Source: Branchiostoma floridae (taxonomy: Eukaryota; Chordata; Leptocardii; Amphioxiformes; Branchiostomatidae). From it: 64,000 nucleotides of DNA. Positions within the stretch are counted from its first letter, which is position 1. The number at the start of each line of letters is the position of its first letter. Shown in pieces: positions 35,787 to 48,240 of this stretch. The stretch spans positions 17,957,084 to 18,021,083 of the forward strand of contig NC_049984.1 of assembly GCF_000003815.2 (NCBI RefSeq), given 5' to 3'. A program made the position numbers and the translations under genes. The notes beneath the pieces were generated by a model. The model saw nothing but the letters and a program-made list of their open reading frames with translations, did no database searches and was not told where the DNA came from.

Positions 35787-35974
35787 CAGTCAAACGTGAA
35801 CTATGTGACCACCTTTTTAATATCAAGCCAATGATTATACCCCTTTTTGCTGGTCACTTACTTACATGTAGTTTATTTTCCCCATCAACCTTAGCATAAA
35901 GAAATCATGTCTACTGTGACCATTTAATTGAAGTCTCTTGAGTGATCAACTGATAGTATATGAAGTTAAAACTG
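35787..35974. mobile_element. Diverged copy of the CAGTCAAAC MITE
   Basis: It starts TA-CAGTCAAACGTGAACTATG and ends AAACTG-TA, with TGACCACC and GGTCACTTAC inside. At 188 bp its length and terminal layout match the 184-bp copy at 30883. The right terminus is more decayed. Confidence 0.5.
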
Positions 35975-35976
35975 TA

Positions 35977-37379
35977 TGAATCATATTTTGGTAATGGCAC
36001 AAAGCTTAGTATTGGAATTGAGCAGGTCAGTTGAACCTCTGATATGGTACTTTTTCTTTTCCTTGCTTGACTCTTGTTTCTAAACGATTTGCGTCAAACG
36101 TGTTAGGTTTCTGAGGGTGTTAGAAATACTCAGACAAGTATTTGGGACTTTTTCAAAACCACAAACTGTCCGGCAACCAGCAATGCCCCATTAGCTTGGT
36201 ATATCAGATTGTGACCATTGCGTGGTAGCTGTGTAACGTAATAGTTACAAAATGTACCAGAAACATACAAAATGCACCTAAAAACATACTCGAACAAGAT
36301 GACACTTTGAAACTGAACCCAGCCCACATTTTTCTTAGCTATACACCTTTAGACTGGAATCCTCTAAACCACCCTCCCATAACCAAGGTATTTCCTTCTT
36401 CTTACAGTATCTCTATCTGTCCTAAACAGTGTTACAGTTTTTGCAACAGCTTAAAGCGCTACAAATGGCAGCATTCCAAACTTGTACGTGGTAACAGGCA
36501 CGGGTAACTCCTGCCTCCGCGGAAGCTTCAATGGGCGCATTGTCTCGCAACTTTGTATTTGTGTATTGTCTACTATCAGGGGTGGGGTGAGAGTAACACT
36601 GCGGGTGACGGCTTGTCATACTTGTCAGTGCTGCTTAGCTTTGATTCCTTTTCTTCTTAGTCATAATCTCAGTCCTACCACCCATCCAGCCACTTACGCC
36701 ATCCACACAATTATGCCACGTAGGAGAAACTTCCAATGACTGCTTTAACTGCAACATTGAATCCCAATATCATATAATTCATACTTTCAACTTTTGTTCC
36801 TATTTCTGCCTAATTACAGACTAGAGCTCTCTTTGTAAAATGAGTACTACCCAACTCTTGTCTAATGTCAAGGACATGGCTACATTGTTCATGCATACAA
36901 AATGTACACAAGGGCAACAAAGAAAGAAATTTACCAGTATCTTGACGTCATCCCGGCAATGATAATACTGTAACGCTCGCTCAACCTGAAAATGAAACAT
37001 CACGAAAGCTGCAGTTAGCGTACAGAGAGTAAAGCAATGAGTTTTTCTTCACATTTCACTTTCCTCATAAGCAAGCTAATGGTAATCTAACTGATACCAG
37101 TATAGCAGTCAAACCATAAAAAAGGGCTCTTAACAGCAACAATTCTTTTTTTAACTTTCATCTATTAGTCAAGGACTAAAATTTCATGAAATTGAGATGC
37201 TGAGAATAATTCTAAACTTCTCAATTTCATCAAATTTTAGAATAATTCGAAATATCTCAATAGATGAATGCTACAAAAATGCCCTTTTTTAACCTTTTTC
37301 ATCAAGTCTTCTTTTAAAAGAAATGATCTGAAATGTCTGTGTGACATAATGATATTTGTAGCCTTTTTTTATTAATTTT
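35977..37379. other. Intergenic DNA, nothing recognised
   Basis: No gene recognised. A near-inverted pair ATTTCATGAAATTGAGATGC / CTCAATTTCATCAAATTTTA lies at about 37180-37240 and could form a hairpin. Confidence 0.4.
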
Positions 37380-38250
37380 TGTAACAGTTTGCAAAAGAAA
37401 TCTAGAAGTGATTACATTGTATATCACAAAGCTCAGATTCCTACACTAGAATCCAACCGGCTCCAAACGCCAAGCAAAAGCTGCTATAAAGTATCTACCA
37501 GTACTCGAGATATAGATCAGTTCCTGGCTTGTAGGTGGGTGTCATCAAAATTTTCTTTCAATTCCATTTTACCCCAATCCTGACAAATCATCCGCGTACG
37601 CAGCAACGTCAAGAAAATTGACCCGCCGTCTCCTATCCTAAGATGCCGCACATAAGTCCGGAGCCCACTGGGGCCGGCGCGCACCATGGCAGGCGCATCG
37701 CCAGAAGTGGCCCTTGAATCCATTAGGCCTGCTGTGCCTCATCAACATGCAGCACACAAGGTTGCCATTTTACATGGCTCATTTGACTGCTGGGACCCGG
37801 CCTGCTTCAATACACACATGGTAATTGGCGAGAGCAGGACCTCTTGCCACAATTTGATAGCAGACATGAAATGATAATCCCAATATAGGAGATGAATTGC
37901 ACGGTATGGGAGAGGGATGCTTAGGTCGGGGCTCGGCGGTGCGGTGTAACAGGTCGTGACAGGATGATACCCGGCTTTCTGTGCATCAGAATAATTCAGT
38001 GTCGCAGACCCCGGACCGGTATCATGATCATGCCATCACTCATGTTTTCAAGCATATGGATTTATGGGCTGAATTTATGGTCGGATGAAAGGCTGATAGC
38101 GGGTACACGTGTGGTTGTAGGACTGTAGCAGCGGCGGCTGTGGCTGGTTTCGGGGCACTGCAGCAAAGGAGTTTTGGGGATGTGAATTTGGAGATGCAAC
38201 GACAGCTGCTTTTTGGATGTTCAAATTTATACCATATATTCACAATATTA
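37380..38250. promoter_or_regulatory. Candidate conserved non-coding block
   Basis: GC-richer and repeat-poor. Overlapping short frames on both strands at 37517-37874 point to low stop density rather than genes. Regulatory role is inferred. Confidence 0.3.
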
Positions 38251-38599
38251 ATGTTTTCTACATATTACATCAATATGGGGGATCAAGGTTTTATAATAAT
38301 AGTGTGAGTTGTGAAGGTCTCTGCTTCCATGGAAGTTTGCCACGGAGTACAAGAAACTTATGACAGTTGAGGCAATATGCCACAAATTGAGGTGATAAGC
38401 CATGCAAAGTCGTCAGCAGCCCCCTCTGGCAGCCCTGTCCGGAAGTGCACCTGGGTGGTGGCCTGCCTCGTTAGGCATGTTAGTCACGCATTAACTGCTC
38501 ACGGAGGAAAGCACAACACGGCAGCAACTCTCCACACAAAACTCAATTCTCTCAAGTTTTAACTCTACTTAGAAGTTACTAAATTGCATATATCAGAAC

Positions 38600-39800
38600 A
38601 AATTACCTTGTATGAAGGGCTCTAGAGCATGAAATGGCTCCGGATAAACAATTTAGTACGGCCCTGCCAAAAATTCGTTGCTGCGTAAAACTAAATTTGC
38701 ATCTTATAGTGGCCAATCCTGACAGAAAAAAAATCAGCGGAGGGGGTCGGAAGGTGTCTTGTCGGAATATATTCCCATCTTGTCCGTCGTGACAAGGCTG
38801 TTGAGTTGCCGTGGGAAGCTACGAAGGTAAAATTTATGACCGCGCGAGGCTGGCGAATTGGTTTGCAGCGACCAGTTATTGATCCTGTGCATTTTCTATT
38901 TTCATCAGCTTTAATGAACCTGCATTAGTTGATCTGTTTTCCCCCAGAATAATGCAAGCTTTCAAATAACATAGATAACCATCGAACATTACCGCCATGC
39001 ATAACAATTTATATCGTCCTGATTGTGTGATAAGCTGGACCAGTGGCTAAGTACTGATTCCCGGCAAAGATCTATCCCCTGTCATAAATATTCCTCCCTA
39101 AAACCAATGTCAAATCTCCCGAATAATGGAGGACCCGAAAACACAGCTGGGTCATCCGTTAGAAATTAGTGGTCAAAGCCCTGCAAAAAAAAGGAAAGTA
39201 AGTTGGTATCGAGACGTGGACGCCGGTGGGATAGACATTAATGTATCGGCGGTGTCCACTCTGCATGTGGACGGAGAAAAAGCAATTATACACCCTGGAA
39301 TTGACAACCTGACATTTTGCATAATGATGGCAATATCTCGTTGAGTGGACAGTAACACATATTACCGTCGTCCACTTAATACTTTCATGGGGAGGACAGC
39401 TAATGAGATATTTTTGTTATACGAGTCTTCGCAGGCGATGACTAACACCTACGGGTGAAAGCGAGCAGATTTGGGGGGAATTAAAAGGCTACAGTGAACA
39501 TTTTGTCTCGGCATTAAGATGGCCGTATCGATCAGGATTCTTTTCACATTCCAATTTGCACATGGCGAGGCGGATCTAAGATGGCGGCTCTAATGACGTT
39601 CGATCAACGCGAGCGAAAGAGCACGGCGGCTCCGCGCAACCTGTTTTACAATTAATGCAAAAAATGGCGCAGAACAACATGTATGATCTTGACCATTTTC
39701 ATTAGCTGTGAACGAAAAAACCTACAAGCTCCCCATCAGAGAAGTAATGCAAAAGATGACGGACTTGACGGTTTTCACAGCACGTACCTTAATGTTTTAT
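38600..39800. promoter_or_regulatory. Long candidate conserved non-coding block
   Basis: About 1.2 kb, repeat-poor and GC-richer, with repeated TAAT/ATTA cores near 38910-39010 and 39230-39320. Frames of 60-72 codons overlap in opposite directions at 39126-39358. Regulatory role is inferred from composition and position. Confidence 0.3.
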
Positions 39801-42098
39801 GTTGCAGGACACCATCCGCCATGACTTAAAACATAGGCACAAAAAAATCAACGTGAAGGAATTTCATCCATCCCATCGGTGTATTCTTTTTGTCTACTTC
39901 CTGGTTGTTCCAGCTTTTTTGTTTTCCACAAACTTCACCTTCACATAAATGTATCACATCTTTTACAAGAAATTGATGTAACTCAAGGGACAATGAAAAA
40001 TGGCCACAGTGAGACAATAAACAAACCACCTGTGAATGAGGTAAATGATGCCTTTTTTTAGAAAGGAGGAAAGTGATGTGTAAAGTGAACTTTCTGCAAC
40101 TTGGTGTTGGACTGAACAGTTAAATTCTCCCATACAAAACCAATTCCTCCCACACAGAAACTTTCAAGCTAATGTGTTGTGTGAACCTGGCATATTTGAT
40201 TTTTGCAGTCTGTTGAGATGTAGGGCAAAAAGCTCATCAGGAAAAGTTGTGGTGTGGGCCCTCGAAACAATAAAACGTAATTGCACAACAGATACAACGT
40301 ATGGCAAATTGTTTAGCAGTACAGAGATCTACCCTAGTCTGCAAATAGTTAGATGACAACACACAATTGCTAGATTCTTCTCTTTTAGTCGAGTGCTGTA
40401 TCTCAATTCTAACCCAATGGCTTTTCAGTGAAATGAAAGCCTGCAAGTTTCACTGGAGTGTATAGTATATGGTGGTCCAGGTAATAAAATGCACCAAAAA
40501 GCAGTTCCTCAAGCAACTGGATATGATATTGGAAACAATCAGACATTTCAGATAGAATCCACTATCTTTTGTCAGCAACACTGAAGAGGTCTGGAAGAAA
40601 CTGGTTTTATACCCTAACTATGAATGCAAAAGAGCCGAAGACATTTTTTGATTGTCCAATGGAAAACCAGGTAAGACAAAGTCAAGCTGAAGAAAATTTT
40701 GGGTTCTTTTCAGTGTCACTGACAAAAAAGATAGTGGATGCTACGTGCAATGTCTGACCGTTTCTGAAATTATGTTCTGACTTCGCAGTAATAAGACACT
40801 GTGAAAATCGTGAAAATAAAAGCACTGCAAAAGTTTCCAAATTTACTGTATTCTGCCTTTATTCTCCCACTGAGTAGTAGTAGCCTGATTAAATCCCACT
40901 TATAGCGGCCCTCCTGCTGATCCTCCCCCTTGTGTAGTGATTATACCTAATGAAGCTTGAGACAGCAGAAGTTAGTGTTACAGACCATACTACTCGCAAC
41001 AGCTTCATTTTCTCTCAATAACGGCTTTCCTCTTCCTTTAATAGTCTTCAGCAAGAGTTTTCAGTAGCAAAATATCGTTCAAGAGAACATAACAATGAAG
41101 TCAACGTAACATAAGCAAGATAACAGTTCGAAAAATAGACTGATACATTGCATTTTATAGAATAGGAATATTCATAGAATATTCAAAATGTTCATAAAAA
41201 CCCTGATGATGGTGTCTGACAGACATCAAAATGTTGGAAGTAAGTACTCCTTGGTTGTGCCAAAAAGAACCTTACTATATTTTTAAAATGTTGCTCATCA
41301 TGCAGTTTCAAACAGCAAAAGTAAAGAAGATCATGACTTTTTACTACAATTTTTTGTACAGGTTGTTAAGACAGTAACGGTTACTTATCAATTACCCATA
41401 TATAGATGCATCAGTTTCTATAACGCCTCACCACATTCAAATACCTTGCTGGCAGTTTTGATCCATGAGTCTATTACATTGCCCAAATGACTTATTTGGG
41501 TTTATTTTGGTGACATCACACAGACTGATCTACTGACCCCCGCGGGACCACTGGGACTTATAATTAGGTTAGAGAGTCTACAAGACTTGACCAATGAGAA
41601 GGCCAGCTGTGCCCTGTCCCTTGGGTGGAGAAATTAGCGAGGTGACTAACTTGCCCGCTCCTCAGACAAGGTAGCAGGGCTGTGATCTCATTTCCTGACT
41701 AGTATTTCATCTTCATCAGAATTGTGATTGAAAAATTAATTCTATTATTAGCACTATGCCCAAGTAGGCATGGAAATTAAGCCATTTGCCTCTAAGAAGG
41801 TTTTTGAATGCTAATCTTGGAAACAGCAACCTAGCTAATCTAAAAAAAAAAGGTAAATCGGTCATCTTCAACACAGGAGGGGTATCAATAATCTCCAAGC
41901 AGATCCTACGGTGCCATAAGTAGTATCAAAAGCTGGCAGAGAGTGAAACTAGCTTAGGAGTGTGTTTTGCTACAAGGCAACCCTTTGGCTGACTGCACTC
42001 CTTGGCCAGTTTGGTACTAACTTATGAGATTGGATCTGCTTGGAGATTAGGGTATCTGGATCATTCAGCTTTTTTACCATCTCAGCCCAGACAGTTTG
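39801..42098. other. Intergenic DNA, no gene seen
   Basis: AT-rich, with short unremarkable frames. It contains the hammerhead-like relic listed separately at 41203-41231. Confidence 0.45.
41203..41231 (+). ncRNA. Relic of a hammerhead-ribozyme-like motif
   Basis: CTGATGA (41203-41209) is followed by a hairpin, GGTGTCT with AGACATC around a GAC loop, and then AAAA where an active hammerhead has GAAA. CTGATGA, stem II, GAAA is the hammerhead core order. Penelope-like elements are known to carry minimal hammerheads in their terminal repeats. The G-to-A change would probably inactivate it, and stems I and III are not clear. Confidence 0.25.
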
Positions 42099-42210
42099 GA
42101 CCAACTGTCACCAACACCCTGATCAACTCGGCCACGTTTAGGTTTGGGTGTTGGGCCAAGTTGACCAGGGTGTCGGGCAGAGTTGACCAGGGTGTTGGAC
42201 TGAGTTGGTC
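42099..42210. repeat. Foldback plus 22-bp tandem units
   Basis: On the plus strand 42150-42210 holds three 22-bp units starting GGGTGTTGGGCC, GGGTGTCGGGCA and GGGTGTTGGACT, each followed by AGTTGACCA or GAGTTGGTC. The segment 42099-42133 is a near-perfect reverse complement of 42175-42210. The DNA can therefore form a stem of about 35 bp with a 41-nt loop. Confidence 0.65.
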
Positions 42211-42356
42211 TGTATAGCCATGGGCCAAGTTGGTTAAAGGCCAAAGTGTCTGACATCCAACTGCATGAGGTGCTAAAGCATGATTCTTTCTCAAGCAGCT
42301 ATAGTAGTACAACATGGCTTTGCTGCAGCCCATCTTTCAGCTTCATACACTGGGTC

Positions 42357-42924
42357 CAGGGTTGGACAAGTCCACTAGCCCTATTGTCCTGGAGGGTAAG
42401 GGAAAGTGCAGATCGGGCAAGTGCATGACCTACCAATCGGGCAACTAAGATTTTTCCTTTGAGTGAGATTTTGATATACTGTAAATGCATTTAAGTTCGC
42501 GGGGATTTAATTTTGCGGTAGCGGGAAAATGGACTTTTCGCGGTGGTTTTAATTTCGCGGTAGCACCATACACTGTAGTCTCTTACTGTTGGAAAAATGT
42601 TCGCGGTGGTTTTAAATTCGCGGTGAAGCGGCCTCCGCGAAAACCGCGAACATTAATCCACCGCGAACATTTCTGCATTTACAGTACTTGTTACTTTTTA
42701 CAGTCATGATATCAAGCAATGGTCAACATAGAAAAATAGAGTCAATAATAAGAATTCCATTGCTGGAAGTGAAAATAGATATAAAAATGACATCTGAATT
42801 TTGGGCAAGTCAAAAATTGGTTCGGGCAAGTAAATTTTCCATGTTCTTGCCCAATAGAACAAGTGCATTTTCCATGTGCTTGCCCAACAAAACAAGCGAA
42901 TTTTAGAAAACTTGTCCAACCCTG
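42357..42924. mobile_element. CAGGGTTGGACAAG element, interrupted by a nested MITE
   Basis: The termini CAGGGTTGGACAAGT and ACTTGTCCAACCCTG are perfect 15-bp inverted repeats. GGGCAAGT words crowd the right end, a subterminal-repeat pattern like hAT elements. The body matches 53782-54071 in order, except that a 206-bp MITE sits at 42479-42684. Without it the element is about 360 bp. GGGTC lies just outside the left end and within the first 7 bases outside the right end, but no clean duplication is visible. Confidence 0.75.
42479..42684. mobile_element. 206-bp CpG-rich MITE nested in another element
   Basis: The ends CTGTAAATGCA and TGCATTTACAG are inverted repeats, extended imperfectly through TTCGCGG. 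TA flanks both sides (42477-42478 and 42685-42686). The interior is dense in TTCGCGGT words in both orientations. The homologous host element at 53782-54071 shows a single TA at the corresponding place, giving the empty site and confirming a TA target duplication. A second copy is at 61088-61295. Confidence 0.8.
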
Positions 42925-43257
42925 TGGGGTCACCCCTACTTTTCTTGGTGCGTGTGTTAGGGTATTTGACACCTGAGGCTCCCCTATGCACTGGGTACCG
43001 GCTTTACATCTCCATCTGAAATGACTAATGTAACCACTGACAACCTAGACCCTCTGCACACATGGAATTTATCCATAAAAGAAGCAGATTGTTTACTGTT
43101 CCCACTACAAGAATATGTCCAATGCCTTAAAGTTTATCTATCACTCCATTCAAGTTAAACTTGTTCATCAATAAAATCTTCATTGCTGAGATGTTAAGAA
43201 CACTGTGGAATATGTCTGAATAAAATAATGGTATAAACTTTCATGTTTCAGACTCTT

Positions 43258-43311
43258 CCTTGTGACCACAATAGCCAGGTGGTTCTTATAGAGAAGTGGT
43301 CATTATAGACA
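43258..43311 (+). repeat. Fragment of the CAGTCAAAC MITE family
   Basis: TGTGACCACAATAGCCAGGT and AGTGGTCATTATAGAC match the 3' half of the 30883-31066 element (GTGACCACAAGGGCCAGGTG, GGTGGTCACTGCTACAGG). Neither terminus is clear. Confidence 0.4.
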
Positions 43312-43429
43312 ATCTCTTTTCCACCCCAACTACTTCATAACCTGATCTTAGTTAATTTCTTTGTCCCAAACCTCTGACCCCACTCCAAAGTTTCCTCTAC
43401 TTCCCAACAAACTCTTGTTTCTACTCCTA

Positions 43430-44500
43430 ACTTCTTCATATTCTGCACCACAGCAGTGCAGGAGGCAGTCCTCCCCCTAACTCTTCCCACCCAAACTGCA
43501 GGCAGACTAGACCTCCCCAGTACAGAGTTAGGTGGTGAGATCCCAGCCAGCCCTTGTGGGCTTGCCCTGCTCACTCCCCGTATCATCAAACTTCATTTCG
43601 GGGTCAATGGGGGTGGCGGCGGGCACTTTCCAGGTGTCGGCGTCTGGAGCGGGTTGACAGTCGGGAGGGCGCGCTGCCCCCACCAAATTGGCTCTATCAG
43701 CCCGGCCGCTGTGAAATTATTGATGTGGGTATGATTGGTGCTGTGCTGGGCATGCTCCATTCAAGGCCCCCCAGCACCCCGCTGGGGCTGATGTAGTGAT
43801 GATGGTGGAACATGATGTTATTGCTGCCTTTTGACCTGTGCACGCCACACTGAGCAGCTTGTCACATTCATTTGGCAGCTTAATAGCGCCCATCTCCCAA
43901 GCCCCATTCATATTCCGCCGTGATTGATTCGCGGCATATGATATCTTTACACACCATTACAATGTGCGGTCGATATTCCCTGTATTAAATGATAAGTACA
44001 AGGGATATTCGGAATCATACAAGTAATTGCCTGTGTGCACGGGTCAAACGTAGGTCAAGCACAGGTGACACGGGAGAGTCGTTATGATGTAGTCAACGCC
44101 AGACTCCCCCGCCAAACCGCTAAAATATCCGGATTCCCGCTCGCCTCACGCTCTGCGAGCCAGCGCTGAATAGGAGAGTAAATGCGGTCTTCCTGCGGAA
44201 CCATTAGGTTTTCCACGCTAGGCCGTCCCAGCACCAGCCTTTTCAAAGGCGGCCCAATGTATTACTGATCATATCTTAAGCTGCTTGATTGAATGCCAAA
44301 TTGACCCCTGCCCCTCAATATCAATACACAGCCAACGTGAGCTGAATGACAACCCTGGTCCCATGCTGGGAGCTTCAGCCTCGCCGCTGGAAACATCTGA
44401 AAACCTTTTATTCTTCCATCTTTGTGATATTGGGCTTCGCCAGCTGATCATTAGAGCACAACAAAGGACTAAAAACATCTCCATATTGGAGGAATATTAA
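43430..44500. promoter_or_regulatory. GC-rich candidate regulatory block with a Pbx/Hox-type motif
   Basis: About 1.07 kb, clearly GC-richer than its flanks. It includes GTGATTGATTCG near 43920, whose TGATTGAT fits known Pbx-Hox composite sites. Frames of 64-92 codons overlap in several phases and strands, as expected where stops are rare. Regulatory role is inferred. Confidence 0.35.
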
Positions 44501-44867
44501 AAAGTCACTGCGTCAAATGATATTTTTACTTGTACTAGAATAAGGATGGTAACTATACTGTAACTAAATAAATCTATTTGGATATCAACATGTATATGTA
44601 CTTGTCTGGGGAATGGTAGTATTGCTCATTATTTCCTGATTTCATCAAGTTGATTTTCAAAGTAGTATCTACTTGCAATCCAAGCGGCTTTGTTTTGACA
44701 TATAGAGAATAAAATTTTAATTTTAAGAGTTTACCAAAACTTTCTTCCATAGAATCCACTGTGTCTTTAAATGAAAGAAAATCTACATACACAGACATTG
44801 TAAATCTCCATTATTCATAATGATTTTCATTACTACTTTCACTAACGAAGGTGGTTATGTTTTTGGG

Positions 44868-44945
44868 AACATCTGTGTGTGTGTCCATCTGTCTGTGTGT
44901 GTGCACGCGCATGTTTATGTGTGTGCTTGTGTGTTCGTCTGTCAA
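44868..44945 (+). repeat. GT-rich simple repeat
   Basis: An impure TGTG/TCTG tract with CACGCGCATG in its middle. A low-complexity microsatellite, without coding meaning. Confidence 0.7.
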
Positions 44946-45199
44946 ATACAATAACTCTTGAAAGCTTGGGTGGATTGTCTTCATATGGTATGAGATCTAA
45001 AAAATTATACTAGGATTTTGGCCCCCTAATGTCTTCCTAAGGTACTGCATAAGAACTTCTGGGTTTTGAAGTCATACTGTGTATCTTGTGTAAAATACCT
45101 TTCAGTAAAGATACACATAGACTCTATAACTACCATATCATGGTTTCACATGGAATCATACTGTATCATATGACAATAGAAATGACAATAGTGTCTCGG

Positions 45200-45600
45200 C
45201 AACTTAGTTTCTTTTGAAAGTCACGCCCAAGGTCAAGGCTTGTGTCCAGGGTTCATCGGGAAAGCCAGGAGGCCAGCTCGCCTCATTATAACCATACATC
45301 ACAAGGATTGCAGCTTCTATTCTCCTGCTAATGCCAATTGTGTATAATAAAGTAAGGACGACCGGGTTGATTAATGTGCACGCGTGTACAAGAATAGCAA
45401 AGTGGACAGCCCGCGCTCATCGAGGCCTGCGTGGGCAGGCTTTAGCCAAGAGGTGCTCTCTCCTCTATCGATCACGGAAAATCCCTGGCCGGTTGGCGGG
45501 ATCAAAAGAGTGTGGGATATCTACTGGGATCAGAGACACATCGCGCAGCTATGAAATATAGCTGAGGTACCATTGTGCATATGGGACTACCCAACATGGC
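45200..45600. promoter_or_regulatory. Candidate conserved non-coding block
   Basis: Repeat-poor and GC-richer, containing a 76-codon basic frame (45331-45561) with no recognisable domain. I judge the frame to be chance. Regulatory role is inferred. Confidence 0.25.
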
Positions 45601-46866
45601 CTGCAACTTCGTTTTCTAACTTGAGGCATGTTGAACAGGGGAAAGACAAGTTGGCCCTCAATGGTACATACGTCTTAGGACAAGACTGTCTTTTTTTAAA
45701 TACTGAAGACTTGAGCTATTCTATATGTATATATTAAATGTTTCATAGTGTTACTAAATATTCATGTTGTGCTGATGTAATTCAGAATCTACAATTTATA
45801 CATCTTTTTTGGCCAACCACTGGAAGATTACCTTTGATAAACTTAACTCTACTATAACTTGGGGCAATGCCTACGTTTTTACATCATGAAAAGTTTATGA
45901 AAGAAAACATTTATTGTGTAGTGAACAGATGGCTGATGAGGTACATAATGTGTAGGAAATTAGTCTAGATTTTCAATTCACATCCATTGTGGTCATACAG
46001 TATTTGAAGACCTACCCAGAAATGCATCACCACTATAGAGAACATGATCATTTTGCTAGGCAAATTTTTAAAAGTTTGATTGAGACAATATAAAGTTTTG
46101 AATTTGCAGTATTTTAAAAAAGTTGGAATTCTTTTACAAAAAATAACATCTTACTGTGTCTCTGAAGAAGCATCAGGGAAAGTGGGGAACTTTATCTCCA
46201 GATTTGAATTACTACGTTTTTGATATGTACAAACTAAACCTTCAAGGAATCAACATATGAAGTTTTTTACTAAAACGACTTACCTCATTCCAAAAAAGAC
46301 CACATTCTGATGAAATATTAGTTTTTCAATCTCTCTTCGTAGATGTTTATCATATCTATACTTGCCCCTGACACTACAATAATTGGATGACCAGCTCAAC
46401 TATAAAGAAACTTATTATTGAAAAGGAGACAAATTCAAAGAGCTAAAAGACAGGACGAACGGCCAACTGTAGTGACCAGCAAGTTCGGTTAGTTCATGCA
46501 GCTCCTCTGTAAGATAAAGGGAGAGTAATGATGATGATGAAACTACTTTCTTACACCACTTGTGACCTCTCACCTTGGACTGGTAAAAGATTCATTAAGA
46601 AAGCGGACAGGAGTGAAAATGACAAACTCCTCCTTGTGGCTTTTCGATTGGTTGTCCCTTGTAATTGGCCTGTCCTTGAACCATGTTGATTGGCTAACCA
46701 GTCACATGACAGGGTTCCAAATCCAGTGTACAAAATACTTTTCAGCTACAATTCACTAATTTCTGAAAAAAAAAGGTACAATACATAACCTTTTACTATC
46801 ATGTTACTTATAAGCATGTTTGTTTTAAACTAAAAATCAAGTAAATTGACAACAAAATCGAGTTCT
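45601..46866. other. AT-rich intergenic DNA
   Basis: No gene, RNA gene or repeat recognised. Confidence 0.45.
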
Positions 46867-46975
46867 GAGGCTCAAAATCTAAGTTGCACCCTGTGCAACC
46901 TGAGTTTAGAAGTAAGTTGCACCAAGCAAAAAGTGGTTGCAATGTGCAAGTGTGCAAGTGGGTATTTTGCACGCT
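46867..46975 (+). repeat. Fragment of a TGCAAC/TGCAAG transposon end
   Basis: GAGGCTCAAAATCTAAGTTG followed by CACCCTGTGCAACC and several TTGCACC / GTGCAAG words resembles the left end of the 32843 element (CAGGGCTCGAAATAC, then TTGCA words). No right terminus was identified. Confidence 0.4.
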
Positions 46976-47939
46976 GAAATCTTTTCTTTCTATCTCACAA
47001 AATAAATTGAAAGTTGTCAGGAATTTTACTTGGAATTTGGGGATACTTCCTACAAATACCCTGGAAAGTAAAGTACCTTATTACTTAATTGCACGAGACA
47101 TTATGCCATTGGCAAAGCTATCCTTATTGTGTCAATTAAGTTATTTTTGCTTAGTTTTGTGGTAGAATGGAAAAGGAGGTTTTTGCATTGTTTGAAGTTT
47201 ACATTCTGTACAGAAAAGTAGAAATAAAACAATACATATTTGCGGTATCATGAGTAACGCCAATGCCCATGGTGACATACCGGTAGGTCACTGCGATTTT
47301 TGATGTCACCGATTTTTTTAAGAGGCTATTGCAAAAACAAAACCTCTGCAAAATATTTCAATATTTATCTTTAGAAGTTAGTAGTTATCAAGTTCAGTAG
47401 TTATCTCTGAAAACTATATTCTGGACAGCATACTCAAAGACTAACCAGGATCCTTGGTGAAAATAAGACCAGTCATATGTAGTTCGATCAAGCTTCATAA
47501 CATACATTGTACATATAGATGCTAATTTTGGCCCTTGCTATGCACATTACTTATGTGAGGCATTGTTTGCAATCTTTGTATATTCTAATATTTCGCCAAA
47601 GATATTTCAAGTGTTTCAATCCAAATTGAGAGTACTTCTAAAGAAGAAAAATGTATTTTGTTGCTGCAAACAACCTTGTCACTTTCTAAATGTCTAAAAC
47701 TATGGATCCACACCACCATAACTACATTTATGTTCTTTGTCACTTCCAGGCTCCACTGCACTTATCCAACTGCTAGAGTCATGATATCATCCATACAAAT
47801 ACTAACTGCACGGGTAGATTTTTATAGATTATTCTTCTCCGAGCTGCTTTTTGTTCGTTGTTTTACTGTTCTTCATACAAACTTCGATTTTACAATGTTC
47901 GATTTGTTGGTGTGGAGGGGCTGAGGGATCTTTATGAGC
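46976..47939. other. AT-rich intergenic DNA with one near-palindrome
   Basis: GTGACATACCGGTAGGTCAC at 47272-47291 is an 18-of-20 palindrome. Nothing else recognised. Confidence 0.4.
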
Positions 47940-48240
47940 ACAAGATGCTTTACGTCCAATCCTAATATGAATAAGCCTGGGTAAATTAAACAAAACAAAA
48001 TGAATAACCTCCTAACTTGACCACCAATTCTGGTGCTTTAACCCCGACACCCTGTGTGGACACCGGTACATTCATCCCACCACTGCTCAATGGAAGATAA
48101 ATTACCTGTCAAATTGAATCTCGCTTCACATTTTTCCTCCTTTTTTGCTAATCCTGTGTTCGATGAGTCGTTATTAACGGTGCCCTCCATTTTTAATGGC
48201 TTGATGTAAATTTTCCTTGTCAATGATTTTTTAAAAGGTT
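47940..48240. promoter_or_regulatory. Weak candidate non-coding block
   Basis: Slightly GC-richer, without repeats or a supportable frame. Regulatory role is speculative. Confidence 0.2.
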
